A stretch of 64,000 bases of DNA, from assembly GCF_014529535.1 (NCBI RefSeq), contig NW_023503423.1:7240473-7304472 (forward strand), written 5' to 3'. Under the pieces are notes generated by a model, which ran no database searches, was not told the origin of the DNA, and saw nothing but the letters and a program-made list of their open reading frames with translations. This document shows positions 22,217 to 33,070 of the stretch, one piece after another (positions within the stretch are counted from its first letter, which is position 1; each line of letters starts with the position of its first letter). Source of the DNA: Bradysia coprophila. Taxonomy: Eukaryota > Arthropoda > Insecta > Diptera > Sciaridae. The translations under genes were made by a program, and so were the position numbers.

Positions 22217-24127
22217 CTAAATGTTGATTGCCTCTTCTATTGTGTCTGGCATAGGTTTGTTTCGGGTCTCTGGCAGTAGCAAAACCAACAAAGCTGAAGA
22301 AAGCGAAGTTCCACCAAACAATATAAGCGGAAGAGAAGGTAGGAACCTTTTCTTTAGAAATGAAAAAAAGAAAAAAATTTAAAAAAAAATCTCAAAAACT
22401 CGATTGAAAATAACACGAACCGAAAGCGGTAATAGCGGCGCTACAATATTTCCACAACCAGCAAATACCATGCATATGTTGAACATGCTTTGCCGAAGAT
22501 TGGTAGGAAAAAGTTCGATTGCATACAGATTTAGAATGGTGTATGACAAAGCGACCGCAAATTTCCCGACCAAAAATAGCAGAATTTGCATCACTGAACC
22601 AGATAGAAGTTCCGATCCAACGCAAGCCACTGAGCAAACAATCATTGTAACTATTAATGACCATTTACGACCATATCTCTGCAGCACATAATGAGTCGCA
22701 GCATTTCCAGGGAGTTCTATAGTCCCAGCGTATAAAAGATTCATGTGCTTGTCTCCCGGCAAACTAGACGAATAAACACTTAGTCCAAAGTATATCAAAG
22801 CGTTCGTAAAGAAACAATAACAGCAGTTTAGTAGTCTGTTTCGTAGAATTGGTGATTTCAATGCTGCTACCACTGAATGTTGATTGTCATCCTTTTCTAT
22901 TACTTCGCGTGTGCCGAGCAGTAAGTCGCTTTTATTTCGGCTATTTAAATCAGTCAAAGTGTCGACTGGCATTTCTGTTCCGTTCCATCTTGCAACCTTT
23001 TCTAATATCTTCGCTCCTTCAGCGTATTTCCCGATACTAAACAGCCACCGGACACTTTCCGGTACTAGCCAAATAAATGTTAAAGTACACGCGACCAATC
23101 CGTACAATAACCTTAATAGCACTCGGAAATCGGAGATGAACATAGTCACTACTGCCAATAACATCTGACCGGCTGAGACAGCATTTGATATGACAGCAGC
23201 GCCCAGACCACGACTACTTGGCCCAACGACTTCTGAACCAAAAACAAATATTAAACTGAAGGCACCGCCACCGAACAAAGCACCGATCAAATGCAAAATC
23301 ATGAAGGTCAAATAGTTGGTTGAGAATGTTTTGGCAATTCCAATGACTGATACCAAAACAATAGATCCAATGAGTGTAGGTCGTCGTCCGTATCTAAATC
23401 GAATGTGTCAGGTCAGGCTTTTTTTTTAATTGAATTAGCATCATTACTTGTCTGCAATCAATCCAATAAATGGTAAAGCAATACATTCTACAGTGTTAGC
23501 CAGTGAGCCCACAATTGACAATTTCCACTCGTTACTTTCGCACGTTAAATTAAACTGGAAAAGAATTTTGCTAATTTTTTTTACGCCAGGTCTCTAGATG
23601 TGTGTGCAACATCTTAGGGAACGAGACCGAATGGAAGGGAACATTTCTTACCTCATTCAAAAGAAAATGTTCATGTGGCTGGAACACAAAGTCTTGGCAA
23701 GTAACTACATCAGATCGATTAAAAGTCCAACGACAAACCGAATCGGTAGTTTCATTAACCGAAACCGGCCTGAATCGTTCACATTTCGATAGTTTCCCAT
23801 CGACAGAAGGAACTGCTCTGGTCGTCCATTCGAATGTACCATTCCCGTCACCAACGTCGCACTCTGGAATAAAGCATCTGAGTACAGTTTGGTGTATTTA
23901 CAACGCTTTCAACCTAGCACAACATACCTGTATTCCATGTCGCTCGCTATGAAAATATAGCTGAAATTGCAACACACGATGAATATCAATGGAAGACAAA
24001 GTAGAATGTAAATGAAAGATTGGAATTTCCCGAATCCTCCGATTTGATCGTAAATCACGTCTGGATCCGAGTCGGTGCCCGTGCCTTCAGTGGCCTTGAG
24101 ACCAGATTCAAGTTCCGTTTTAATCAT
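22217..24127 (-). CDS. SLC22-family organic cation/anion transporter, copy B (5 exons, 546 aa)
   Basis: Paralogue of the transporter at 12786-14700, with introns at identical positions. Exons: 24127-23928, 23877-23652, 23554-23448, 23393-22421, 22351-22217. Exons 2, 3, 4 and 5 have exactly the same lengths as in copy A (226, 107, 973, 135 nt); exon 1 is 6 nt longer (an extra two residues around GTGTDSDPDV). It carries the same SLC22 motifs: YGRRPT, PESVRWLFSIGKYAEGAKIL, ELFPTNLRQSMFN and PETxNKPMPDTIEEAINI-type end. By eye more than four in five residues match copy A. Replacements are scattered in helices and loops, and both frames are open, so both copies look functional. Copy A/B differences in the central loop (RNKSDLL versus KNKSDLL) and helices could tune substrate range; that is inference. 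Confidence 0.92.
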
Positions 24128-25524
24128 TTTCAGACACGATTCAATAGATACTGGCTTCCTAGTTGCGTGACACAAGGTTAATACTTTTTATAATGGATAA
24201 CTCTGGTGGGATGTAAGGTTGATATGGACTAAATATATTGATATGGACTATGTATGACAGTGCTCTCTGATAGACTGATACAATTTTTCAAAATAAACGA
24301 CTACGGCAGTTAATATCTAGATAAATCCAGCAAAAGTAAAAAAAAATCGTGAAAATTTAGTGCGAGATCTAAAAGCCCCAAATCGCCCACTGAAAATGTG
24401 AAAATTTTCATCCTTTCTTCATTTCTTCTATTTTTTTGCTACTTTCCTATACGTTCCACATAACTCAAGGCTACTATTCCCCTCTTCATATTTTTCGGTA
24501 GCATCTTACAAAGCCACTTGATCTCTTACATTTGGTTGTCAGTCTTTTAGATGTTCAACTATGATTCTTAGATTACATCCCACATTGTATGTGAATTCTT
24601 CGAACTATTTTCAAATTAAACAAAATTAGCGGTCAAATAGAGCTCCATTATCGTATTTGTGATAATTTAATCTCTTTATTTGAATTGACTTGAATTACTT
24701 GTCTTCTCTAACACAAGCAATATAGAGTCTTGTCAACTCATGACTTTTATTTTTATTGTTTTATAACTAAAAATTGTATGTATTCGTTGTGTACATGACT
24801 TACAATTAAAAATTAAAATGTTTATGTGTGATTTAGCCTCGGACCAACAAAATTAGCACGTAAATGACTCGAATTTTCAACTTTCAGCCTATAGTTATTT
24901 ACGTAATATAATACGGTATTGGGAATGGCTCTTCGCTCTTATGAAAGATGCATTTAAATTGCCTAATTCACGTACGCACATGGGTCCAAATTTTTATTTT
25001 GATGAGTGTGAATACCGCCTTTTCCTTTGGGTCGGGCTGTAACGTTCCCATTTGTAAAAAAAAAAAATTGAACCCACTGACGCATTCTATTGCAAAACTG
25101 GGAGGTGCGGGAAAATAGGAAAAGTAGGAAAATATACAGTTTGGCTTGCTTTCTAGCCAATAGCTACAGATCGAACAACCAGATTTTGAAATATTCTGAT
25201 TTGTCCTCGTCAATACCTTTCGTTTGATAACCCACGACTTTTGAGCGAAAACATTTAGAGATATGCTTGAAAAACTTAGTGAAAAATGGGCAAAAGAAAA
25301 CCAATGTTGCTGTTTTGGAGCAATTTCCGTTGAGTTGCAACAACGTTTATACGTTAGAAAGAAAACAGAGGTAAGCAACGTAAAACTCATTTTTTAGAGT
25401 GCGATATGTCAAACTGATTTTCCCAATGAAAGTCTGTCCTTATAAACCGGAGGAAATAGCGATTTCATATAAAAACAAACTCACCTATCAATGATTTTAA
25501 TTGAAATATTAGTTTGTTTATATT
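24128..25524. other. Duplicated 5' flank of SLC22 copy B and spacer before the LINE
   Basis: 24320-24710 matches the flank of copy A (14880-15340) in patches. From about 24960 the DNA is repeat-like: GGGTCGGGCTGTAAC at 25030 recurs inverted at 51060-51075, and the stretch around 25095-25137 (GAGGTGCGGGAAAA...AGTAGGAAAATA) recurs inverted at about 28155-28195 on the far side of the LINE. Minus-strand frames at 24963-25390 show no domain. Confidence 0.45.
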
Positions 25525-25536
25525 AAATGATTAAAT

Positions 25537-27552
25537 TTGATTCGCTCGACGAATCATCCAGCCTGGTATGATAACACACTGATAAATCTAAAGAACAGGC
25601 GGAACCGTGCATACCACAAGCTTCTTAACCGTCGTCAGAAAAACAACGGTGTAGCAGATGACTCGTTGTTCCTGGCAGCGAAGACTGCATTCGAATCATA
25701 TGAGACTCAACTGTTCAATGGATTTTTAAATAGCCTAGCCATGAACTATAAACGACAGCCCAAGAAATTCTGGAATTACATCAATTCTAAGTACAAGAAG
25801 GCAACCTTACCTGCGTCAATGTTCTACGACGGTGAAAGTGCATTGAATGATGCAGATAAAGCAAACCTTTTCGCCAAGTATTTTGCTACAGTTTACAAAA
25901 AGGATGAAAACGAAGAGACTGCCGACAATGATTTCCTATCGTTCATTAACTCCAGAAAAGATGACGGCTACCTTGATGTTGGCATAAGTCCGGAAATCGT
26001 TCGTCAGGTACTTTCGCATATGGATCTCAGCAAAGGTATGAGTCCGGATAAAATGGCACCGTTGTTCCTACGAGAATGTGCAGATCTAATTTGTCATCCA
26101 CTTGCAATTATTTATCAAAAATCGATGTTCGACCTACATTACCCAGACGTTTGGGAAATTGGGCATGTAACACCGATACACAAATCCGGCAAGAAGGCTG
26201 ATATTACGAACTACAGAGGCGTAAATGTTTCACCTAACCTGGCCAAAGTGCTCGAGATCGTGATTCTAGCACAAATCAAATTCAACATTTACCCACACAT
26301 ATCAGCGACACAACACGGTTTCTTTCCTGGGAGAAGAGTTGAATCAAATCTGTTTGAATATTCGCTACTTGTGCACGACGCCTTCATCAATGGTAAACAG
26401 ATTGACACATTCTATGCAGACATCCGCAAAGCATTTGACGTCATATGCTACATCCTACTGCTGTACAAACTTGCTGCAGACAAATATCGTTTGAGCAATC
26501 GTCTCTTGCTGTGGTTTCGGTCTTTCTTCCGGAATCGGAAACAGTTGGTGAAAGTTAACTCAAACCTGTCGGCCGCGATTGAAGTTCATTCCGGAGTCGG
26601 TCAAGGTTCGATCGTCGGTCCAACATTTTTCCTGGTGTTTTTTAATGACTCGGATGACACACTGATTGGTACAAAAGGATTGAATTTTGCTGACGACAAA
26701 AAGATCGCCCATAACGACATTTCTAATATTGACGATACACGCTCGCTCCAAGAGTCAATAAACAATTTCTCCGATTGGTGTCGTCGGAATGGTTTCGAGT
26801 TGAATGAGGATAAATGCAAGGTCATGACTATCTCTCGCAAGCGATCTCCCGTCTTAGCCGAATACCACATGAATGACAAGCCAATTAAACATGTTGATGA
26901 CATCAAAGATCTTGGTCTAACGTACAAGAACGACTTTACCTTCAACATGCACCATGAGCTAGCTTCAAAGAAGGGTCACTCAATGCTGTCATTTATCAAG
27001 AGACAATGTTTCGGCCGGTTTGATGTTGACACAGCCAAGATGCTTTACAATTCTGTCGTTCGATCTCATCTAGAATTTGCATCCTCGGTCTGGACTCCAC
27101 ATCATGACACCCACGTTCAGACATTCGAAAGTGTTCAGAGGCAATTCGTCCTATATGCGAACCACGATCGACACATCGACCCAAACGATAGAAGCTATCG
27201 CCTCCGGCCATACATCGACAGGTGTACCGAATTGAATTTGCAGACGCTAGTTAGACGGAGAGCAAACGCAGCAGTATTCTTTGTACACGACGTGTTAACC
27301 GGGAAAGTGAACTCTCAGGCACTACTTGATAGGATAACTTTGAACGATGGATCAAGAACGCTGCGAAATTCGTCGCTAATCCGGATTAATGCATACCAAC
27401 GGGAATACCAGACATATTCGCCATTCAATTTTGCCTGTCGTTTGTTCAACTTGGCGGCGACTCATGTGGATCCGACTCTACCATCCCGCGAATTTCGACG
27501 CTTTGTAACGGAACTCGATGATTCGACGTTCGGCACTTTTGCTACCTGTTAG
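25537..27552 (+). CDS. LINE reverse transcriptase, open but lacking the endonuclease domain
   Basis: About 671 residues in one frame. The N-terminal part (NHPAWYDNTLINLKNRRNRA) is the linker that normally follows the AP endonuclease. RT motifs in order: VGHVTPIHKSG-like EIGHVTPIHKSGKKADITNY; QHGFFPGRRVESNL; motif A DIRKAFD (about residue 295, first catalytic Asp); HSGVGQGSIVGP; motif C FADD (catalytic pair, about residue 388); then a fingers/thumb region and a C-terminus ending FGTFATC. Catalytic aspartates are intact. The frame has no Met at its start because the element is truncated there, so it is not expected to give a working retrotransposon. No RNase H domain is seen. Confidence 0.85.
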   Translation: MIRSTNHPAWYDNTLINLKNRRNRAYHKLLNRRQKNNGVADDSLFLAAKTAFESYETQLFNGFLNSLAMNYKRQPKKFWNYINSKYKKATLPASMFYDGESALNDADKANLFAKYFATVYKKDENEETADNDFLSFINSRKDDGYLDVGISPEIVRQVLSHMDLSKGMSPDKMAPLFLRECADLICHPLAIIYQKSMFDLHYPDVWEIGHVTPIHKSGKKADITNYRGVNVSPNLAKVLEIVILAQIKFNIYPHISATQHGFFPGRRVESNLFEYSLLVHDAFINGKQIDTFYADIRKAFDVICYILLLYKLAADKYRLSNRLLLWFRSFFRNRKQLVKVNSNLSAAIEVHSGVGQGSIVGPTFFLVFFNDSDDTLIGTKGLNFADDKKIAHNDISNIDDTRSLQESINNFSDWCRRNGFELNEDKCKVMTISRKRSPVLAEYHMNDKPIKHVDDIKDLGLTYKNDFTFNMHHELASKKGHSMLSFIKRQCFGRFDVDTAKMLYNSVVRSHLEFASSVWTPHHDTHVQTFESVQRQFVLYANHDRHIDPNDRSYRLRPYIDRCTELNLQTLVRRRANAAVFFVHDVLTGKVNSQALLDRITLNDGSRTLRNSSLIRINAYQREYQTYSPFNFACRLFNLAATHVDPTLPSREFRRFVTELDDSTFGTFATC

Positions 27553-27904
27553 GTGTTATATTGAGTTTGTTTGAGTTATTTTTTTCTGTTAAACTTCCGT
27601 TTTCTTTCTTTAAGAAACTTAAGTTTTCGTTTTAGTTTAGACAGTGCCATTTCTGGCTAACTTTGATTATTTTTACTTTTTGAATTTAGACGATGCCATT
27701 TTTGGCTATTTTTGTTATTATTTGTGATATTCCTTTTTTGCTATTTTTTCGTTTTGTTCTTTCTACCAGCCGGCTAGCGGTATAGCTGTTGTTTTTGATT
27801 TACTTGTTTGTTTTTGGATTGCTCTTTTTTTTATCTTTTTTTGTACTCTTTTTGATCTTGTATTCAATGTCGGCTAGAAGATAGTAGACATCAATAAAAG
27901 GAAA

Positions 27905-27948
27905 TTCATTCATTCATTCATTCATTCATTCATTCATTCATTCATTCA
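27905..27948. repeat. (TTCA)11 microsatellite tail of the LINE
   Basis: Eleven exact TTCA units directly after the LINE 3' end. Tails of simple repeats instead of poly(A) are known in several LINE clades. Confidence 0.9.
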
Positions 27949-29333
27949 AATCGGTTTTTCCTCCTAGTTCGAAGGCCATACGAATTGTCAAATTACTGTC
28001 AAATTTCATCCATTGAGACCTCATCAATATTTGTATGAAAACCGAACTCTGTGGATGATATCGTGTTCGTTCGGCCCGTGTTTACAGTTACTCTGAACAA
28101 ACCTATACAAGTTTTGAAATTAGACTATACCTATCGAGCTAACTTGCATTTTATTTTCCTACTTTTCTTGTTTTTCCGCACCTCTCAGTAGGTGAAATTT
28201 TGTATGAAATCCGCCATTTTATCGTCAACAGCGGTGTGTCACTCCCTTTAGCTAAACCACGCCTCTTTTTTATTGTTTAAAGAGTAAACGAAGCGCAAAC
28301 GGCATAAGAGGAAGTCAAGCATTACTCTGAGGGAGTTGCGGGAAGTAGAGCCACCACATGAATGAATAGTAAGATTTATAACCGAGTTATAACCGAATTT
28401 TATTACCGAAAACTGTAATATTTTACGCCAAAATAAGAAACAATTTTTTTCGATCCCGAATCCTACGCGTAAATAAAACTACTCGAATTTATTAAGCAAA
28501 TTTTGCTTAAATTGGAGGCCCTTCAGCTTCAAGAATGGTAAGAGTTTCGTTATTCACTGTGTTTTCCAAGGTTTTGAAAGAACCAGGTTAAGACAACTCT
28601 GAGTTGATCACAAAGGCGGTGACATGAAATGGAGAAACCTCGTTTTGCGTTCAGCAAATTGTATTGTTTTGTTACATGAAATAATCGGTTCAGTTCGAAT
28701 CACTTTATTTATTTTGCATTTTAATTTCGGCTAATTGTGTTCGTCGTAGAAATCTGTGTCAATACTGATTTTGCCTTGTCCTATGAACCTGTTAATACAG
28801 TATTTGAAGCACGTATTTTTGTAACAGCCGAAAATTTTACCACTGTGAACAAATTGAGTTCAGCGGCTACGAAGTTTATATGAAAAAGGCGACCTAACAA
28901 AACAAAATTCCGAAATTTCCTAAAAAACATTTTCTTCAAGTTGATTTCACACACAATCTGTACTGAGTGCGTTTATCGATTTCGGTGTCACCCGCCCTCG
29001 TGGGTGTCATCGTGGGCGTCTTAACCTGTTCTTTCAGAACCTTGCCTTCGTGAGTGTCTTAACCTGTTCTTTCAGAACCATGATGTTTTCAAGCTGCAGA
29101 GATCGAGCGGGAAATATTTTTTAAAATTTTTACATTCTGTAGTAGAAGTCAACAGAAATCCATTTTCGATATTTTGTTTTTGTTTTAAATCGTTCTAGCG
29201 CATTTTCTTCGAAATTGACAAGTGACAGCTTTGACACCAAACAAAATGACATAACCTCAGAAGTTCACGTGCTGCATGACAGTAAAGATAAACACTTCAT
29301 TCAACCGAATTTCCTCAAAACATTTTCGCTAAA
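27949..29333. other. Repeat-rich spacer upstream of NAT10
   Basis: No gene is supported. It includes the inverted partner (28155-28195) of a repeat on the left of the LINE. It also has a long-range inverted repeat: CAAGGTTTTGAAAGAACCAG with GTTAAGAC at about 28568-28598 faces GTCTTAACCTGTTCTTTCAG with AACCTTG at about 29018-29045. The same motif repeats directly at 29056-29082. The NAT10 promoter must lie near 29200-29330; CATTTTCGCTAAAATGG gives the start. Confidence 0.5.
28568..29045. repeat. Long-range inverted repeat with CTTAACCTGTTCTTTCAGAACC ends
   Basis: The left end holds AAGAACCAGGTTAAGAC, the right end GTCTTAACCTGTTCTTTCAG. A second direct copy of the right-end motif follows at 29056-29082, and relatives occur near 44781-44876 and 55799-55820. 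Probably an old foldback transposon with diverged interior. Confidence 0.45.
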
Positions 29334-32300
29334 ATGGTTAAAAAGAAAATCGATAATCGCATTCGTGTGATGATAGAAAACGGTGTAAAATTGGGACATC
29401 GTACAATGTTCATCATAGTCGGTGATAAAGCTCGAGATCAGGTCCGTTGCTGCGAAACCATTACTCCTCAAATATATTTATTTTCTTCGTCTTCAATGTG
29501 TTACAGGTGCCTATTTTGTACGATATGTTGACAAAGTCTACAGTTAAGGCCAGACCAACTGTTTTGTGGCTGTATAAAAATAAGGACGAAGCAATTTCCA
29601 AGTAAGACCTGCCCTAATCATCGCCAATGTAAATTTGCTGTATTTCATGACAATATGTTGTTTCAGTCACGGCAAGAAACGAGCCAAGAAAATTCAAGCC
29701 GGCAAAATTGATGTGAACGAAGCAGATTTATTCGATACGTTCCGTGTGTCGACGACCATTCATGGGCGATATTATTCGGAAACGCACACAATTCTGGGGC
29801 GAACCTACGGAGTCTGTGTTTTACAGGTCAGTTTTTCAGTTATTAAAAGTGTTTGAGTCAATAATCTCTAACCGGTCCATTTTCTCACCAGGATTTCGAA
29901 GCATTAACACCGAATCTGTTGGCACGAACAGTGGAAACTGTCGAAGGTGGTGGCTTGATCATTTTATTACTGAAAACGATAAATTCGTTGAAGCAGCTCT
30001 ACACAATGTCGATGGATGTTCACAAACGTTATCGTACCGAAGCACATCAGGATGTAACCTGTCGATTTAACGAACGGTTGATATTGTCGCTGGCCGATTG
30101 TAAGAGATGTTTATTGGTTAACGATGACTTGACCGTCCTACCACTTAGTTCCAAAACCGCTACAGTTAATCCTATCGACGTAAGTAACAGAGAAGTTAGA
30201 GTGTAGAGTGTGGAATATACGGCTCTATATCTGTACACAGGTGGCATCTTCAACAAGTTCAGACAATGACGAGGCACTAATGGAATTAAAGGAAAGTCTC
30301 AGAGACACACCACCGGCTGGGCCATTGGTTAATTTGTGCAAGACGAATGATCAAGCCAAAGCAGTCGCTCAATTCATCGACGCCTTAGCGGAAAAGCAAT
30401 TGAAGTAAGTGTTTGACATCAAGAAAACCTTTCGCCAACAGATTCATAAAAACAAAAATTGTGAACAGACCACCAACATCACTGACAGCAGCCAGAGGAC
30501 GTGGTAAATCAGCTGCAATGGGTCTGTCGATTGCCGCGGCTGTAGCTTTCGGTTATGTTAACATTTACGTTACTTCACCGCATCCTGAAAATTTGATTAC
30601 GCTGTTCGAGTTTGTCCTCAAAGGATTCGACGGTCTTGAGTATCTCGAACACACCGACTACACCATCATTCGTTCAACGAATCCTGAATTCAAAAAGGCA
30701 ATTATTCGTATCAACATAACCCGTAACAGTCGTCAGACCATTCAATACATTGCGCCGTCAGATACACACTTATTGAATGCAGCTGATTTGTTGGTCATCG
30801 ATGAGGCAGCTGCCATACCACTTACAACTGTTAAGAAAATGCTCGGGCCATATCTGGTTTTCATGGCATCTACGATCAATGGCTACGAAGGTACTGGACG
30901 ATCCTTGAGTTTGAAACTGATTTCACAGATCCAGAAGGAGAACAATGCGCCGTTGCCGGTATGATTTGAATTGTTGAACTGAAAAGATTTCATTTTAAAG
31001 CTTCTTCGTCTCCACTCAGATCAAACTGGAAGAGTCGATTCGTTATCGTGAAAACGACGATGTGGAAAAGTGGCTGACGTCGCTTCTTTGTCTGGACGCT
31101 TCATCAGTTTCACAAACAAATTTCGGTTGTCCCACTCCAGACTCGTGTGAATTGTACTACATTGACCGAGACGCGCTATTCTCCTACCATCGAGCTGCCG
31201 AAGCCTTTCTGCAACGCTTGGTGTCCATATACGTTTCGTCGCATTACAAAAACACTCCCAACGACTTGCAAATGATGAGTGATGCACCGGCACACCATTT
31301 ATTCTGTCTGCTGGGACCGATAACGAAGAAAGACGCTTTGCCGAACATTTTAGTCGTGATACAGGTTTGCTTGGAGGGACAAATTTCTTCGAAAACTGTG
31401 TCCGACTCCTTGACTAGGGGACGCAAAGCGGCCGGAGACCTAATACCGTGGAATATATCGGAACAGTTCAATGATCGCGAATTTCCGAAACTGGCTGGTG
31501 GCAGAATTGTTCGCATTGCTACGCATCCGAATTATCAGAAGGTTTGAAATTCAGGCGACTGTAATTGGAGTGGAGTGAACTCATGGACTGTTTGCTTTAA
31601 ATTTCAGATGGGATATGGTAAGCAGGCTCTGAAATTGCTGAAAAATTATTATTCCGGAAATTTCACCAAATTGGACGAAACGAATGAGGATGAGGAGAGC
31701 GATAACGGTAAGTTTGCACTTTTATTTCCACACTGACCTCGTCTCACATAACAACCTCCAATATTCCATAGAAAACGTCATCGACGACGATGAAATAGGG
31801 CTCCTGAAGGAAGTTATCGCTCCACGAAAAAAGATACCGACACTGCTGAAGCGGCTAACAGAGCGTAAACCCGAACAGTTGGATTATATTGGCACATCGT
31901 TTGGCCTTACCCCTGAACTGCTGAGATTTTGGAAGAGCCAGAAATTTGTACCAGTCTATTTGAGCCAAAAGCCAAACGACCTAACCGGTGAACATTCAAC
32001 GATTATGATTTCGACGATCAATTTCGACAAAACTGAATCCAAGGACTGGTTGACCGAGTACTACAAAGATTTTCGCCGGCGAATATTGAAGTTACTCGGA
32101 AAAAGTTTCCAGAGCTTTACAACGGGACTGTCGTTGTCACTGCTGGACAACAAATCTGTTCGGTTGGACGCGGAGGGTGAGTTTTACTGAACAAGAAATT
32201 CAATTCGTCAGTTTCATAATCCCACGCTTCTCAGGTATAAATCAGCAGTTACTCGATGTGTACTTCCTGCCGCATGACATTCAACGATTAGAGGCGTACT

Positions 32301-33027
32301 CCCGAAATCAGGTCGAATATCGGCTAATTTTGGATCTAACCACCGATATCTGCCAGCTATACTTCCAAGGGAAACTGAATGACGTTCCAATTGATTCTCT
32401 GCAAAAGGTAAATTGGATATCACCCACCATGCAGTGCGGTCGCGATCGGAAATTCAAAAATATTTTCTTTTTGTCAACCAAACAGGCAATTCTCATCGGC
32501 ATCGGATTGCAGAATAAGACCTTGGACGATCTACAAAAGGAATTCAACATGCCAGTGAATCAAATATTGGCCAAATTCTACGACTGTTTGAAAAAGGTAA
32601 CGAAGAAAATTCGTTCGGTCCTTGAAAGCACCGTAGAGGAGTCAATGGTGAAAAGGAGTGATTTGAACACCGGTCAAGATATGATGGCAACGCAGCAAAC
32701 ATTCGCTGACGAATTGAACGAAGCAGCCGAAGCATTGGAACGGAAGCAGAAGAAAGAGTTGAAGCGATTGAAGAAGGAGAACCTGAGTAATTTTGCGATC
32801 AAGGGAACGGATGAGGATTGGGGCAAGGCACTGTCGACAAACAAGTCAGGCATTGTGTCGGTGAAGAGGTAACATTAATTACACGCCCTCCGATGTTGAA
32901 TTAGTCTAACAGTTGAACATTCAATTCCAGCGGTATCAAAGACGACGACGACTCCAAGGCCTTTGAGGATTTTGGTGAACCACCGTCTAAGAAAAAGAAA
33001 TTTAAGAAAAACCGAGGGAAACACTAA
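29334..33027 (+). CDS. NAT10: RNA cytidine acetyltransferase NAT10 (12 exons, 994 aa)
   Basis: Nucleolar enzyme that makes N4-acetylcytidine in 18S rRNA and, with THUMPD1, in some tRNAs, and takes part in small-subunit biogenesis. Exons: 29334-29441, 29507-29601, 29667-29826, 29892-30179, 30241-30404, 30469-30958, 31020-31541, 31608-31707, 31772-32176, 32235-32407, 32486-32868, 32931-33027; total 2985 nt, phases consistent. Seen: VKKKIDNRIRVMIENGV start as in other animals, Walker A in AARGRGKSA, Walker B-like LVIDEAAAIPL, FMASTINGYEGTGRSLSLKL, CELYYIDRDALFSYHRA, DAPAHHLFCLLGP, GNAT core IATHPNYQKMGYGKQAL, PNDLTGEHS, and a lysine-rich nuclear tail (PSKKKKFKKNRGKH). Length is close to human (about 1025). 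Poly(A) signal AATAAA at 33033-33038. The intron 32408-32485 is 78 nt with no stop in frame. Confidence 0.96.
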
Positions 33028-33032
33028 ATTGA

Positions 33033-33070
33033 AATAAAAATGGTCCGGAAACAGTTTCGCAACTTTTATT
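33033..33070. terminator. Convergent poly(A) signals of NAT10 and ASNSD1
   Basis: AATAAA for NAT10 lies on plus at 33033-33038, six bases after its stop. AATAAA for ASNSD1 lies on minus at 33070-33065 and overlaps its stop codon. Only 41 bp separate the two stop codons, so the two 3' untranslated regions must overlap if cleavage occurs 10-30 nt downstream as usual. Confidence 0.75.

Larger units (their letters stand above)
25525..27948 (+). mobile_element. Non-LTR retrotransposon (LINE), 5'-truncated, with (TTCA)11 tail
   Basis: The element contains an uninterrupted reverse-transcriptase frame (25537-27552), a 3' untranslated region of about 350 bp, an AATAAA at about 27894 and a tail of eleven TTCA units (27905-27948) instead of poly(A). 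The 5' UTR, any ORF1 and the endonuclease domain are missing, so this is a typical 5'-truncated insertion made by target-primed reverse transcription. The open frame indicates a young copy. I could not identify a target-site duplication, so the 5' limit is approximate. Clade (jockey/CR1/L2-like) is not certain. Confidence 0.85.
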
